A stretch of DNA of 48,356 nt from an uncultured Desulfovibrionaceae bacterium (GTDB lineage Bacteria > Desulfobacterota > Desulfovibrionia > Desulfovibrionales > Desulfovibrionaceae). The stretch lies in NCBI GenBank assembly GCA_944325195.1, contig CALUZB010000009.1, positions 1-48,356 on the forward strand, read 5' to 3'. Shown in pieces: positions 1-9,930 of the stretch. The notes beneath the pieces were generated by a model. It saw only the letters and a list, made by a program, of their open reading frames with translations, had not been told where the DNA came from and searched no databases. Position 1 is the stretch's first letter. The number at the start of each line of letters is the position of its first letter. The translations under genes and the position numbers were made by a program.

Positions 1-1
1 G

Positions 2-673
2 GGATTTGTCGCCGTCTGGAACGGCTCCACCTGGGAGCTTCAGGAAGACCACCGCGGCGAGACCGGCTGGCTTGCCGGCCAACCCCACACAATTACTGAT
101 TTAGGCCCCTTGCCGGACGGCTTCAGCAGTGAGCCGCCAAAACCCACCCCGGAAGAGACGGCCCGGGAAGTGGCCGCCCTGGCCGCAGCCAAATCCGCCC
201 GCATTCTGACGGCCCGGCTGCAGCGGGAAATGGTGCAGACCGCAGAGTTCACCCCGGCCGAATTCAGCCTGTTCGCCACCGCCGGTCTGTTCCCGGAATG
301 GGCGGCCGACACGGAATATGCGGTGGGCGCGCGCATTGCCCACAATCGCATTGTGTATGCAGTGCAGCAAAACCACACCGCCCAAAGCCACCAGCCGCCG
401 GACAGCACGGGAATGCTCGCCCTGTACCGGCCGCTTTGCACCCAAGGCAGTGGGGAAGACGGCGGGGACAACAACCCGTCCGACGGCTCGCGCGAACGCC
501 CCTACGCCTTTATCCCGGGCATGGACGTTTACGCGGACAACTACTACACCCATGCCGACGCCCTGTATCTGGCCAAAGCCGATATGCTCCCCTGCGTCTG
601 GCCGCCCGACACCCCCGGCCTCTGGCAGTGGGAAGCCGTGGAAGCCGTAGAAGCAGTGGAACAAAACGCTTAA
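2..673 (+). CDS. Phage tail protein, C-terminal part (5' end outside window)
   Basis: The reading frame is open from the first bases of the window, so the start lies upstream; an internal TTG at 110 is not a convincing start. About 223 residues are visible, ending in TAA at 671-673. The visible N-terminal part contains a short Trp-rich stretch, a charged helix (around residues 45-75) and then a carbohydrate-binding-like module with the pattern YAVGARIAHN, VYAVQQNH and W/P-rich ends. After an acidic, Gly/Asn/Asp-rich linker, a second similar module ends in PCVWPPDTPGLWQWE. Paired modules of this kind are typical of tail or tail-fibre-associated proteins in prophages of Desulfovibrio-like bacteria (family knowledge, not searched). 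It is probably the right end of a prophage lying to the left of the window. Confidence 0.6.
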   Translation, partial: GFVAVWNGSTWELQEDHRGETGWLAGQPHTITDLGPLPDGFSSEPPKPTPEETAREVAALAAAKSARILTARLQREMVQTAEFTPAEFSLFATAGLFPEWAADTEYAVGARIAHNRIVYAVQQNHTAQSHQPPDSTGMLALYRPLCTQGSGEDGGDNNPSDGSRERPYAFIPGMDVYADNYYTHADALYLAKADMLPCVWPPDTPGLWQWEAVEAVEAVEQNA

Positions 674-812
674 GCCGACGCAAGGCAAGCGCGGGCCGCA
701 AATTCACTTCCGTCGGCCCGCCGCGCCGCAAAGCGCCCGGTCGGCCGCTTAAACCCGCCGCGGGTTTGACAAACCGCCGGATTATGCTTAATCTGAACCG
801 GTGAGGTGAAAT

Positions 813-1073
813 ATGCCGACTACCGCTTTCGACACCCTGAAGTATTCCAAACGGCTCCAGGAGCTGGGCTTCAGCCGCGAACAGGCTGAGGGCTTTGCCG
901 AAATCCAGCAGGAAATCATGGACGAACGGCTTGCAACCAAAGCGGATTTGCGCAGCCTGAAAAACGAAATGCAAGTGGAGATGCGGGAAATGGAATACCG
1001 CCTGACCATTCGTCTGGGCGCAATGCTGGCGGCCGGAATAGGCTTGCCGGCCGCGCTGATCACGCTGGCTTAA
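813..1073 (+). CDS. Small DUF1640-like coiled-coil protein with C-terminal membrane segment
   Basis: The 86-residue protein starts at ATG 813 behind GGTGAGGTGAAAT. It has an N-terminal TTAFDTLKYSKRLQELGFSR segment, a central charged coiled coil containing LATKADLRSLK, and a hydrophobic C-terminal helix (LGAMLAAGIGLPAALITLA) that should sit in the membrane. This order (helix, ATKADL coiled coil, C-terminal membrane helix) is the DUF1640 pattern. Bacterial members are common next to prophages and mobile DNA and have no settled function. It lies 139 bp after the phage tail gene on the same strand and is followed directly by a strong terminator. It may be the last gene of the element or a host gene beside it. 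Confidence 0.7.
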   Translation: MPTTAFDTLKYSKRLQELGFSREQAEGFAEIQQEIMDERLATKADLRSLKNEMQVEMREMEYRLTIRLGAMLAAGIGLPAALITLA

Positions 1074-1088
1074 CCGGCACGGATTTAC

Positions 1089-1121
1089 GGGCGCCCCTGC
1101 TTGCGGGGGCGCCTTTTCTTT
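1089..1121 (+). terminator. Intrinsic terminator after the DUF1640 gene
   Basis: GGCGCCCC at 1090-1097 pairs perfectly with GGGGCGCC at 1106-1113, with an 8-base loop. TTTTCTTT follows at once. This is a classical rho-independent terminator 16 bp past the DUF1640 stop codon. Confidence 0.85.
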
Positions 1122-1444
1122 GGTTGACACAGCAACAAAAGAGCAAACCCATGCCCGTCTTAACCGGGTTTTCCACGCCGTTTTCCCGCCGCCCGCTCAC
1201 ACAAGACGCGAGCCCTGCTCCCACCCGCCGCAAGTCTTGAAAGCCTGAACCCGCTTACCCCCCGAACAAACCGGCGTTGGGGCTCCGCTCGCGTTGGAAG
1301 CGGCCTGGCCCGACGGTTACACAAGCAAGACGCCAGGCGCCGGAACTTTCAAAAACACCGCTCCTTCTCCGCGAAAAGTCGGCGGCGCAAGAATTGAAAT
1401 GCGGCGCCTTGCAGGCTGAACCGGCTCCACAAACTGAAAAGGCG
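1122..1444. other. Noncoding stretch between convergent transcripts
   Basis: About 320 bp between the plus-strand terminator and the 3' end of gatB on the minus strand. I see no convincing gene, RNA or hairpin. It probably marks the prophage/host boundary, but no attachment site is recognisable. Confidence 0.4.
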
Positions 1445-2872
1445 CTACAGATGCTTCTGCAAAAGCTGATTCACCAGGGCCGGGTTGGCCTGGCCCTTGG
1501 TTTTGCGCATCACCTGGCCCACAAAGAAGCTGATCAGCTTGGTTTTACCGCCCTGATAGGCCGCCACTTCCGCCGGGTTTTCCGCCAGCACGGCCAGCAC
1601 CGCCGCTTCCAGGGCTCCGCTGTCGGAAATCTGGGCCAGACCCTTGGCGGCCACATACTGCTTGGGCGACAGGCCCTGACTGAACAGCTCAGAGAAGATA
1701 TCGTGGGCGATTTTGGCGCTGATTTCCCCGTCCGCCACCATTTTCGCCAGTTCGGCCAGTTGCTCCGGGGTAAGCTTGCATTCGTCCCAGCCGTTTTCCC
1801 GCTGGTTCAACTCGCGCAACAACTCACTGAGCATCAGGTTGGCCACCCGCTTAGGTTGCGGGAACCCGGCAACCGCCCGCTCAAAATAGTCGGCCAGAGC
1901 CCGCTCACCGGTAAGCTGGGCCGCATCCTCGGCCGAAAGCCCATACTCTGTCATAAACCGCTCCAGGCGGGCGGACGGCAGTTCAGGCAGTTCGGCGCGC
2001 CAGGCCGCAATCTGCTCGGCGCTCAGATACACCGGGGCCAGATCCGGGTCGGGGCAGTAGCGGTAGTCGTGGGCCTCTTCCTTGGAGCGCATGGGCAGGG
2101 TCACGTTTTTCGCCGCGTCGTACAGGCGGGTTTCCTGCACAATTGCGCCGCCATCTTCCAGCACATCTTTATGGCGCCGGATTTCATATTCCAGAGCGCG
2201 CTGGATATTGCGGAACGAGTTGATGTTCTTCAGCTCGGTGCGGGTGCCGAACTCACTGCTGCCTTTGGGGCGGATAGACACGTTCACATCACAGCGGAAA
2301 TTGCCCTCTTCCATGTTCCCGTCGGACACGCCCAGATAAAGCACGATGTTGTGCAGGGTTTTCAGATAGGCCACGGCTTCGGCCGGGCTGGAGAGGTCGG
2401 GCTCGCTGACGATTTCAGCCAGCGGCACGCCGCCGCGGTTCAGGTCAACAAAGCTCTGATTGGTGGCCGGAGAGTGAATGGTTTTCCCGGCGTCTTCCTC
2501 CAGGTGCAGGCGGGTGATCCCGATGCGTTTGGTCTGCCCGTCCACATTAATATCCAGCCAGCCTTTACCGCAAATGGGCGGGTCGAACTGGGAGAGCTGA
2601 TAGCCCTTGGGCAGATCGGGGTAGAAGTAGTTTTTGCGCGCGAAAATGGACACCGGATTGAGCTGACAATTCAGGGCCATGCCCAGTTTGGCCGCATATT
2701 CCACCGCTTTTTCGTTGAGCAGGGGCAGAATGCCGGGCATACCCGAACAGATGGCGCAGACGTTTTCGTTGGGCTCGGCCCCGAACCGGGTAGAGCAGCT
2801 ACAGAACAACTTGGAATGGGTGGCCAGTTGCACATGCACTTCCAGGCCGATGACGGTTTCATATTGAGTCAT
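1445..2872 (-). CDS. gatB: Aspartyl/glutamyl-tRNA amidotransferase subunit B
   Basis: The 475-residue protein matches the usual length of GatB, the subunit of the GatCAB amidotransferase that phosphorylates and then amidates mischarged Glu-tRNA(Gln) or Asp-tRNA(Asn). The N-terminus has [13 protein letters not shown] and the paired-cysteine zinc site [13 protein letters not shown]...[25 protein letters not shown] follows, and the C-terminus is the helical, tRNA-binding tail domain of the family (YqeY-like), ending in [13 protein letters not shown]. The start is ATG 2872 behind AAAGGGA. No gatA or gatC lies nearby. Upstream on the same strand are the DUF4254 gene, a sensor kinase and nadK, with gaps of 200-450 bp, so co-transcription is possible but not shown. 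The sequence just upstream (around 2881-2905) matches the edge of the dispersed repeat. Confidence 0.95.
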   Translation of the reverse strand: MTQYETVIGLEVHVQLATHSKLFCSCSTRFGAEPNENVCAICSGMPGILPLLNEKAVEYAAKLGMALNCQLNPVSIFARKNYFYPDLPKGYQLSQFDPPICGKGWLDINVDGQTKRIGITRLHLEEDAGKTIHSPATNQSFVDLNRGGVPLAEIVSEPDLSSPAEAVAYLKTLHNIVLYLGVSDGNMEEGNFRCDVNVSIRPKGSSEFGTRTELKNINSFRNIQRALEYEIRRHKDVLEDGGAIVQETRLYDAAKNVTLPMRSKEEAHDYRYCPDPDLAPVYLSAEQIAAWRAELPELPSARLERFMTEYGLSAEDAAQLTGERALADYFERAVAGFPQPKRVANLMLSELLRELNQRENGWDECKLTPEQLAELAKMVADGEISAKIAHDIFSELFSQGLSPKQYVAAKGLAQISDSGALEAAVLAVLAENPAEVAAYQGGKTKLISFFVGQVMRKTKGQANPALVNQLLQKHL

Positions 2873-3072
2873 AATGCTTAAATCCCTTTATGGTTTGAGC
2901 CTTCCGCCGCAAGCCGCGCGCTGACCGCGCGAGCCTGAAGTCGTTGCCGCACGAGCGAAGCCGCCGTTACCGATAGTCCCGACCCTGGTGGGGCGGCCGG
3001 GGCGGTTTTACCAGAGCGGCGCGGCGGACTCCAGGGCCGCCGGAAACGCCGCTGCCGCTGCTTCCGCAAGCG

Positions 3073-4020
3073 CTAGGACTGCCGGTTTTTGTACAAAGCC
3101 GGGTTCAGCCGGGGGTCGTTGTACATCTTGAACTGATAGTAAACCCGCGGCCGCTTGCGCCCGGCGGCGTAATCGTCAATCAGCTCCAGAATGGCGGTGA
3201 ACAGCTCATCGCGTTGATCGAGCAAGGTGGTCAGCTTTTTCCGGCACGCCTCAATGTGCGCGGCGTCCGCGTCGGTGCGCTCGGTTTCCTCGCGCATGTG
3301 ATAGGCCTTCAGGCTGATGATCGACAGGCGATCCACCGCCGCCCCGACAGACTCGGTGTTGTAGCGGGGTCGTCTCCCTTCCGCAGGCGCGGGCAGATGC
3401 GGCAGACACATGGCCACAATGCAGGCGTCCACCTTTTCCATGAAGTCGTTGCGCCGCTGGTTGAGGGCGTCGATGCTGCGCTTGCAGGCGGCGATCACCG
3501 CATCGTCCACGTCTTTGCGCCGCGCCTGGTCTTCCGTGTGCCAGAGCTTGAAATTCATCAGATGCTGGGCCAGAGCCAAAGCCGTGAGCGGATCTGTGGC
3601 CGGAGCGTGCTCCGCGGACGCGGACGCGGCCACATTCGGGGGCACCGGCCCGGCGGATGGGCGTCCGGTTGCGGCAGTCGTCCCGCTCACCCCGCCCGCT
3701 GCGCCGGAAACAGTGGGAACGGCGGAAAAGGCCGGGCCTTGGGGAGTGCCGGAAAGGCCGGGAGCAGCGGCAGTCCGGGCCGGTTCAGACGGTTTGGGCA
3801 CGTCGGCGGAAACTTTGGACGCGTCGGACGCGACAGCCATCACCACAGCCGCAAAGGCGACACCGGCCCCGGCTCCGGCCGGATCCTGCTCAAGCTGGGG
3901 TGGGCACACCGCGGCGGTGGTTTGTGGTTCGTCCAGATGCCAGGCCGCTGTGGCCTGATCCTGAGCGGCTTTACAACGGGCCAGGGCTTCCTTTACAAAA
4001 TTCAGTCGATGTTCACTCAT
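3073..4020 (-). CDS. DUF4254 family protein with Ala/Pro-rich insert
   Basis: 315 residues. Residues about 145-315 fit the DUF4254 family: an N-terminal helical part, then IDALNQRRNDFMEKVD, a conserved YNTESVGAAVDRLSIISLKAYHM core, a charged ERTDA helix, and the diagnostic C-terminus YYQFKMYNDPRLNP. The family has no proven activity; members often occur near polysaccharide or LPS genes. Residues about 45-140 are a low-complexity Ala/Pro/Thr/Gly insert between the first helix and the conserved part; I do not recall this in typical members of about 200 residues. The start is ATG 4020, with AAAGGA about 16 bases upstream, supplied by the edge of a dispersed repeat at 4031. It lies between the sensor kinase and gatB on the same strand. 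Confidence 0.8.
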   Translation of the reverse strand: MSEHRLNFVKEALARCKAAQDQATAAWHLDEPQTTAAVCPPQLEQDPAGAGAGVAFAAVVMAVASDASKVSADVPKPSEPARTAAAPGLSGTPQGPAFSAVPTVSGAAGGVSGTTAATGRPSAGPVPPNVAASASAEHAPATDPLTALALAQHLMNFKLWHTEDQARRKDVDDAVIAACKRSIDALNQRRNDFMEKVDACIVAMCLPHLPAPAEGRRPRYNTESVGAAVDRLSIISLKAYHMREETERTDADAAHIEACRKKLTTLLDQRDELFTAILELIDDYAAGRKRPRVYYQFKMYNDPRLNPALYKNRQS

Positions 4021-4030
4021 GCCTGCATCT

Positions 4031-4190
4031 ACTTCCTTTGTGGTTTGAGACCGTGGCCTTCCGGCCGGACTTAAGCCCCACCCCGCGCCGCTTGGGCGGG
4101 GGAAGGCCGGGGCGGCAAGCGCGGACGGGGAGAAAACCCCACCTCAGCGCAAGACGAAAAGCGTCTTCCGGGCTTTGCTGCCGCATCGCT
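4031..4190 (-). repeat. Dispersed GC-rich repeat, copy A
   Basis: One of five related copies in the window (A 4031, B 36238, C 38071, D 40384, E 43331). Read on the plus strand it begins with TTCCTTTGTGGTTTGAG, then a GGCC-rich segment and CTTAAGCC. Next come a CCCCGC...GGGCGGGG hairpin, GGGGCGGCAAGC, a run of A followed by CCCC, and AAGACGAAAAGCGTCTTCCGG ending near GCATCG. On the minus strand the first edge reads CAAACC-AC-AAAGGAAG and supplies the ribosome-binding sequence of the DUF4254 gene. Confidence 0.75.
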
Positions 4191-4356
4191 CCCGGGCGGC
4201 CTCGCCGGAAGGCCGGATTTTAAACCAAAACAGTGCGGAAGCAGCATTTCATCAGCTCATCATTTTGTCAATCTGTTTTTTCCCCTCAAGCCCCGGCCGC
4301 CGCCCGTGGGCGTGCACCGGTACAGGCCCCGGGAACTGACCGGGAAAACGGATTCA
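4191..4356. other. Short noncoding gap between kinase and repeat A
   Basis: Holds a T-rich segment (around 4255-4285) resembling sequence upstream of the PP-loop gene near 22441 and after repeat C near 38251. This suggests the repeat family may extend further than its conserved core. No gene is seen. Confidence 0.4.
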
Positions 4357-7149
4357 CTAAACCAGATAGTGCCCCAAAATCTGATACAGCAGGCTCACGT
4401 CAATGGGTTTGGCGATGTGCTCGTTCATGCCCGCGGCCAGACAGCGCTCGCGCTCTTCGGCAAAGGCGTGTGCGGTCATGGCCACTATCGGCAGAGCTTT
4501 GAACGCCGCGTTTTCCCGGATACGGCGGGTGGCTTCATAGCCGTCCATTTCCGGCATCTGCAGATCCATCAGCACCAGGTCAAAGCCGGGCTCGTTCCGG
4601 GCAAGCGCGTTTTCCAGCGCGCTCAACGCTTCCCGCCCGTTTTCCGCCGTGGTTACCGTCACTTCCGCCTGCTCCAGCAATTCGACGGCAATCATGGTGT
4701 TGATCAGATTATCTTCCACCAGCAACACCCGTTTGCCGGGGAAACTCACCTGGAGCGGCCGCGCCCCGGCCGTCTCGTCGGAGCCGGACGGAGCCGTTGC
4801 ACCTGCCTCTGCCGGGGTATCGGCGCTTGCCGCTGCGCCCCCGGCCGTTGCTTCCGGCCCGGGTTCCGTGGGCTTCAGGTTATCCGCCGCTGCGTCCGGC
4901 CCGGCCCCAACCCCCAGCCCAACCCCGGCTGCGTCCGGTTTTGCCGCGCCCGTTACCACCGGGGGAACAGCGCTTATACCTGCACAAGCGCCCGCACAGA
5001 GAGCGCCCACACCAAGCGCCGCCGCGCCCGACTTACCCGCACAGGGAGCGTCCGTATCGCCCGCGCTCCGGGCCTGGGGCAGACCGAACACACAACTGAA
5101 GGTGATGCTGGTGCCTTGGCCGGGTTGACTTTGCACCTGAATTTTGCCGCCCATCACCTCAACCAGGCTCAGACTGATGGCCAACCCCAGCCCGGTGCCG
5201 CCGTATTTGCGGGTAATGGAACTGTCGGCCTGGGTAAACGGCTTGAAAATCCGCTCAAGCTGCTGCTCGCTCATGCCGATGCCGGTGTCGCTGATCTGAA
5301 ATTCCACCCGCACGGCCGAGTCTTCCGCAAAGTCGCCCCCGGACGCTTCCGTTCCCGCTCCCGCCTGATTCACCGGCCGCGGCAAATCCGACCGGATCGG
5401 CGCGCCGGCGGCCGCCTCCGACCCGTCCGCAACCGGCTTCGCCCCGCTCACCGCCCGAACACCCCCGCCCGACGCAACCGCCCTGCACCCGGCCGCCCGA
5501 CGCGCAAGCGGCCGCCCCCAGGTTTCCATATGCACAGTGCTTTTCCGGGTAGCGCTGATGCGGATAAAGCCTTTTTCGGTGAACTTGAACGCATTGCCCA
5601 CAATATTTATCAATACCTGCCGCAGGTGAGTGGGATCGCCGCACACCAGCTCCGGCAAGCTTTCATCCACCTCCAGGCGCAGTTCCACCCCTTTGGACAG
5701 GCTTTGTTCGTGGAAAAGCAGTTCAATTTCCTGCACCAGCTCGGTTAAGGCAAAGGGAATGCACTCAAGGGTGATTTTGCCCGCCTCGATTTTGGAGAAA
5801 TCGAGAATATCGTTGATCAGGCCCAGCAACACCTGCCCGGAGAGCTGAATTTTCTCAACATACTCCATTTGCTTGGGGTCGAGCCGGGTTTGCAGCAGCA
5901 GATGGGTAAGCCCGATTACCCCGTTCAGCGGGGTGCGGATTTCATGGCTCATGTTGGCCACAAACTCGCTTTTGGCCCGGCTGGCCTTATTGGCGGCATC
6001 TATCCGCTGCTCCAGAATATCGATTACCCGGCGCAAGGCCTCCGACAACTTCACGATTTCGCTGGTGCCTTTAACCGCAAGCTTTCGCTGCAGTTCAGCG
6101 CGCATTTCCGGCGATTTCTCATATTCTCCCGACGCGATGACGTCCGACGCCTCCACCAGACTTTCTATGGGCCGCGCAATGGAATGCGTCACATAAGCAA
6201 TCATCATGAGCGCACATAGAAAGATGATCATACAGGTAAACACAATGGCGTCAGTCGCATAGCTTGAGGCGTCCAACACCTCGGAGTACTCAAACACCGC
6301 CGCCAGCTTCCAATCCAGACCGGGAATGGTGTGGCTGACGATGTATTTCTCCACCCCCTCCACGTTGGCGATCATGAAACTGCCGTCCGGGGCGCCGGAC
6401 ACTTCCGCCCACATGGGCGAGTGCAGGGCCGCGGGTTTGCCCACATTTTCGGGATTGGAGCCGTAGGTGAGAAAGTCCCCGGCGTTGTCGATCACCACCA
6501 GAAAACCGGTTTTCAGAATGCGGCGGCTGTCCAGCTCGTGGAGCAGGTTTTCCAGGCGGAAGTCAATGCCCAGCATGCCTAAGGGGCGGCCCTCCAGGTC
6601 GGTGGTTCTGGTCATGATGCTGCACACCATGCCCGCCCCGCTGGTGACATAGGGCGAGCTCAGCACCACATCGCGCCCGCTTTCCATCAACTCCTGATAC
6701 CAGCGGCGCTTGCGGGGGTCGTAACCGGCGTATTTGATCCGCCCTTCCGGGGCCTGGGTGTACTGCCCGTCGTTGTTGGCCATGAAAATCAGGTCGAAAT
6801 TGCGGTTGGAGCGGTACACCCTGATAAACTCATCGTAAATCAGCCGCTCCTGATGGGTCTGATTCTGATATAACAGGCGGGTGGTTTCGGTGGTGTTCAG
6901 ATAACTGCTCAGGCGGCCCCGCGACCCCTTCACAATGCCCAGATCCGCCAGATAGGTTATGCTCATCACCCCCGGCTCAATAAAGGTGTTGATCCGCTCC
7001 TCCACTCGTTCAAGCTGACTGACGGCCATGTCGTAAAACGACTTTTCCGCCACTTCCCGGGCCTTGAGATAGGCAAGGGAGCCGATGCCGAAGCAGGCCA
7101 GCAGCAGGGTGACGGTGATGGTGAGAATGAGACTTAAGCGCACAGACAT
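4357..7149 (-). CDS. Membrane-bound hybrid sensor histidine kinase with Cache sensor, HAMP and receiver
   Basis: 930 residues counted from ATG 7149, chosen because CAGGAAATCCT lies just before it; an upstream TTG at 7188 would add 13 residues. Order: TM helix (residues 4-26); periplasmic double-Cache-type sensor (about 30-280, with [10 protein letters not shown]); second TM helix (about 300-321); HAMP; HisKA with [10 protein letters not shown], phospho-accepting His402; HATPase_c with N-box [15 protein letters not shown] and GGTGLGLAI; and a C-terminal receiver with [12 protein letters not shown], phosphoacceptor Asp862, and conserved Lys in HIAKP. It presumably senses a small extracytoplasmic ligand and relays phosphate to its own receiver; the partner is unknown. 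Two odd Ala/Gly-rich inserts are present: about 75 residues inside the ATPase domain between the N-box and DTGIGM, and about 120 residues between kinase and receiver. Confidence 0.92.
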   Translation of the reverse strand: MSVRLSLILTITVTLLLACFGIGSLAYLKAREVAEKSFYDMAVSQLERVEERINTFIEPGVMSITYLADLGIVKGSRGRLSSYLNTTETTRLLYQNQTHQERLIYDEFIRVYRSNRNFDLIFMANNDGQYTQAPEGRIKYAGYDPRKRRWYQELMESGRDVVLSSPYVTSGAGMVCSIMTRTTDLEGRPLGMLGIDFRLENLLHELDSRRILKTGFLVVIDNAGDFLTYGSNPENVGKPAALHSPMWAEVSGAPDGSFMIANVEGVEKYIVSHTIPGLDWKLAAVFEYSEVLDASSYATDAIVFTCMIIFLCALMMIAYVTHSIARPIESLVEASDVIASGEYEKSPEMRAELQRKLAVKGTSEIVKLSEALRRVIDILEQRIDAANKASRAKSEFVANMSHEIRTPLNGVIGLTHLLLQTRLDPKQMEYVEKIQLSGQVLLGLINDILDFSKIEAGKITLECIPFALTELVQEIELLFHEQSLSKGVELRLEVDESLPELVCGDPTHLRQVLINIVGNAFKFTEKGFIRISATRKSTVHMETWGRPLARRAAGCRAVASGGGVRAVSGAKPVADGSEAAAGAPIRSDLPRPVNQAGAGTEASGGDFAEDSAVRVEFQISDTGIGMSEQQLERIFKPFTQADSSITRKYGGTGLGLAISLSLVEVMGGKIQVQSQPGQGTSITFSCVFGLPQARSAGDTDAPCAGKSGAAALGVGALCAGACAGISAVPPVVTGAAKPDAAGVGLGVGAGPDAAADNLKPTEPGPEATAGGAAASADTPAEAGATAPSGSDETAGARPLQVSFPGKRVLLVEDNLINTMIAVELLEQAEVTVTTAENGREALSALENALARNEPGFDLVLMDLQMPEMDGYEATRRIRENAAFKALPIVAMTAHAFAEERERCLAAGMNEHIAKPIDVSLLYQILGHYLV

Positions 7150-7606
7150 AGGATTTCCTGTGTGTAAGACCACCCGCGCCGACAGCAAACGGGCGTAAGG
7201 GCTGATGGGGCCGGGACGGCCCGAAGGCCGGTACGGTTGCGGAGAATGCTTTCATTGAGTGTGCGGGTTTGTAAACTGTTGCTTCCCGGCCTTTTGGGGG
7301 CTCAAACCATTCCCCGCCTTAATGGGGAACGTGAGCAAACCATTTAAGGAACCTTTAGTTAATTTGTATCCTGTATCAGATAAAGGGCCGGGCCACAAGG
7401 GGCCGGGCTTTCAAAACCGCTGAAAAAGTTCGCGCCCAAGGGCCGGACGGCTTTTGCCCGCTGCGGGGAGCGCTGCCGCCCAAGGCGACGGATCCCGCCC
7501 CGCCGCCGCCCAAGGCGACGGCAAGAGCCCGGCGGAAGCCACAACCCAACCCGCCCGCACAAGCCCTTTCCCGCCGCCTGCTGCGGGCGCAACCCGGATC
7601 CGGAAA
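7150..7606. other. Noncoding gap between nadK and the sensor kinase
   Basis: About 457 bp. A GGGCCGGGCC-rich duplication near 7387-7412 looks like a hairpin but does not fold into a clean stem. The segment 7454-7606 is GC-rich with short GGCGACGG repeats (CCGCCCAAGGCGACGG twice near 7486-7520). Nothing else is supportable; a kinase promoter may lie here. Confidence 0.4.
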
Positions 7607-8464
7607 CTAGCGGATAAAGCCGCGATCGCGCAACACCGCGAAATAGGAGCTTTGGGGCAGAAATCCCATGAAGGCCGCGCTGGGGCTGCGGGTAATGGTA
7701 ATCCGGTCGCCGGAGTGCAGGGGCAAGCCCGCCTGTCCGTCGGCAGTGAGGAAAATGCCCGCCTGACCCAACCCCGGCTCGTCCCCCACGTCCAGCCAGA
7801 CCATTTTATCCGAACCCACGATGAACGGGGGCATTCGGTTCAGAAACGGGCAGATCGGCGCCAGCACAAACGCCTCCACTTCCGGATACACCAGGGGCCC
7901 GCCCGCGGAAAAGGCATAGCCCGACGCGCCGGTGGGAGTGGCCACTACCAGCCCGTCCGCGCGCAACTCGCCCGCGTCTTCCCGGTCAATGTGCAGGCGC
8001 AGGTTGATCAGCTTGGCCAGATTGCCGCAACGCAACACCACATCGTTTACCGACTGGCCCCGCTCCACCACCAGACCGCCCCGCTCCACCTGCCAGTCGA
8101 GCACCAGGCAACGGCGCAACAGCAGCCCGCCGGTAAGCAGCATTTCCAGCTCTTCCGGCCAGCGCTCCTCAGCAATGCCGGTGAGAAAGCCCACCTGCCC
8201 CAGGTTCACCCCGATTACCGGCACAAAGGTATTGATTACCGCCCGCAACGCCCCCAGCATGGTGCCGTCGCCCCCCAGCACCAGCACCAGATCGGGCAGG
8301 GTATGCCCCAGCCAAACAGGCTCGCCATGGGCGTTCTGGCGGGCCCGCCAGGCCTGAATGCCCCGGGCCGCCAGCCAGTCGGTCATGGCCGCGGCCAAAT
8401 CCGCCGCTCTGGTCTGGCCCGGGCGCAATACCAGACACACCGATGCAATACTGTCCAGTTTCAT
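7607..8464 (-). CDS. nadK: NAD kinase
   Basis: The 285-residue cytoplasmic enzyme makes NADP+ from NAD+ and ATP. The diagnostic GGDGTMLGALR motif (catalytic Asp in GGDG) is followed by GVNLGQVGFL. The second conserved segment is SVNDVVLRCG, in place of the more usual NE-containing motif. The ADGLVVATPTGASGYAFSAGGPLV block binds the nicotinamide/phosphate end. The length fits bacterial NadK. The start is ATG 8464 with AAAGGAACTTGAAGC just upstream, a variant of the leader sequence shared by several genes here. It heads the minus-strand series nadK, sensor kinase, DUF4254, gatB. Confidence 0.95.
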   Translation of the reverse strand: MKLDSIASVCLVLRPGQTRAADLAAAMTDWLAARGIQAWRARQNAHGEPVWLGHTLPDLVLVLGGDGTMLGALRAVINTFVPVIGVNLGQVGFLTGIAEERWPEELEMLLTGGLLLRRCLVLDWQVERGGLVVERGQSVNDVVLRCGNLAKLINLRLHIDREDAGELRADGLVVATPTGASGYAFSAGGPLVYPEVEAFVLAPICPFLNRMPPFIVGSDKMVWLDVGDEPGLGQAGIFLTADGQAGLPLHSGDRITITRSPSAAFMGFLPQSSYFAVLRDRGFIR

Positions 8465-9557
8465 GCTTCAAGTTCCTTTAGGCTTTGCAACTTAAGACCG
8501 CTCCCCGCCCGCTTTGGTTCCGGTCGGTTCCGGACAGAATTTCCTCCGGACAGACAAAACCGACTCAGCGGACGGAGCCAATCCCTTATAGCAAAATCCC
8601 TTTGCCGTTTGCAACCTTCTCCTCAATCAGACCAACGGCCGCGCCCCCGCCGAACACCCGTGCCCTTCTCCGCCGTCCTTCCACTGAAAATGCAGTTATT
8701 CCAGCCGGTTACAGGTGGGATAAGCGCAAATGCACCACCGCCGGGAAACCGCTTTTGCAGGTTTGTTGCTCCCGGCCCTTGCCAAGGCAGTTTCGATGCT
8801 TATTTATACTTCAACCGGCAATCACCCCGGCTTGAAGCCGCCAAGGGTTGAAACCGCCTCAAGCGGCCAACCCGCCAAGTCCGGAAAGCGCTTGCAGCGC
8901 AAACCTTGAGGCCCGGGGGACAATCCGGCAAAACCGGCTTGGCTGCCCACCCGGCAAAACCGGAACCGGGGTGGGGAAATTTTTTTAAAGCGAAATCCTA
9001 CTGAAATGGTATGGTTTATGATCTCAAATTCAATCGGGTACAGACCCGCCGGAAATTTCAGCCGCCCTGCGGGGCGACTAAGCGGAAGCCGCGGGGGAAG
9101 CTTCCGCCGCCAGGTAGAACTCCGCCTGGTCAAACCCGCCGCGCGGGGGGTGCGCGGGGGTGAACGTCCGGAGAACCCACCGGAACCGGTCGTAACCGAA
9201 CAGCGGAACACCGGCTTAAGGTATCTGCCCTGAGGGTTCAGCTCTCAGTCCTTAAGCCGTTCCGCTCCCGGGCGGCAGTGGGGGGCAGTCGGACGGGAGC
9301 GCCGCAAACAGCGGAAAAAGGGGGGCTTTTTCCGCCCCGGCAAGATGAGCTGACTGAAAGGTGTAACCCCTCAGGCTGAACCGGGTTGGTGCGGTCTGCC
9401 GCTTTCAGCGGGCGCCCCGGTCAGGGGCGGTCCGGTTGCGGCACAACCGGGCGCTTCCGCCGCAAACGCAAGCAGAGTAAAACGTACAGCAAGCAGGACG
9501 TAAGGACGACAAGCAAACGCAAGCAAGGACTGGCAACATCTCAGGGTTAAAGGGAAA

Positions 9558-9603
9558 CGAGAAAGAAAGAGCGCCCGCCGCAACCAACGGCCCGGCGCTC
9601 TTT
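9558..9603 (-). terminator. Intrinsic terminator downstream of gap
   Basis: AAAGAGCGCC (9566-9575) pairs with GGCGCTCTTT (9594-9603) as a perfect 10-bp stem. On the minus strand it is followed by CTTTCTTTCTCG, so it should end the tkt-pgk-fba-gap transcript, about 330 bp after the gap stop codon. The plus-strand side is poorer in T. Confidence 0.75.
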
Positions 9604-9663
9604 CCGCGTTTACGCTTCCGGGTTGATGCTTCCGGATTTCAGGCGGCCCGCCTCGTCTCCCGA

Positions 9664-9823
9664 CAAACGATTCGTCGCTTCCCGGCAAACAGTTCGTCGG
9701 CCCGACAGGCGCAGGCCCGCGTCCCGCCCTTCCCGGCAAACGGTTCGTCGCTTCCCGGGCGGCGTCCCGCCCCGTTGCCCTACAAACGATTCGTCGCTTC
9801 CCGACAGACTGTTCAACGGCCCG
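9664..9823. repeat. Cluster of short quasi-palindromic repeats in the gap 3' region
   Basis: Five related units of about 20 bp begin at 9664, 9686, 9737, 9783 and 9805. The best conserved start CAAACGATTCGTCGCTTC (9664 and 9783, identical) or CAAACGGTTCGTCGCTTC (9737). The others (9686, 9805) read CAAACAGTTCGTCGG and CAGACTGTTCAACGG. The core ACGATTCGT is palindromic around one base. Spacings of 22, 51, 46 and 22 show a duplicated pair, not a regular array. Confidence 0.65.
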
Positions 9824-9930
9824 TCCGGCCTCATTCGGCCGCCTGGCGGCCGCATCTGCCCAGTCGTCTTTCCACGACCGCGCCGCCGTCCGCCGCGGCC
9901 TGAAACCGGGGCAACGCTTATCCCACCGGC

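Larger units (their letters stand above)
8465..9930. other. Long noncoding region between gap and nadK
   Basis: About 1.47 kb with no believable gene; open frames here have biased composition and no ribosome-binding sites. Supported contents are: a partial match to the edge of the dispersed repeat (8472-8510); an unusually A/T-rich block with a TTTTTTT run (8976-9030); a perfect 10-bp hairpin GCGGAAAAAG/CTTTTTCCGC (9311-9335); a bidirectional-looking terminator (9558-9603); and a short repeat cluster (9664-9823). The segment 9030-9240 is rich in possible stems, but I could not match it to a known RNA. Confidence 0.5.

Noticed and set aside
7384..7413. Terminator between nadK and the sensor kinase
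   Set aside because: The GGGCCGGGCC copies are direct repeats and do not form a continuous stem.
8822..9211. Minus-strand gene of 129 codons before nadK
   Set aside because: Arg/Pro/Gly-rich composition typical of antisense GC-rich frames, no ribosome-binding site, and an A/T-rich block crosses it.
9030..9240. Structured RNA such as RNase P RNA or 6S RNA
   Set aside because: Many GC stems are possible, but none of the universally conserved sequence blocks of these RNAs could be found on either strand.
9664..9823. CRISPR array
   Set aside because: Spacings are 22, 51, 46 and 22 bases, units differ, and no cas genes are near; the repeats are not a regular array.
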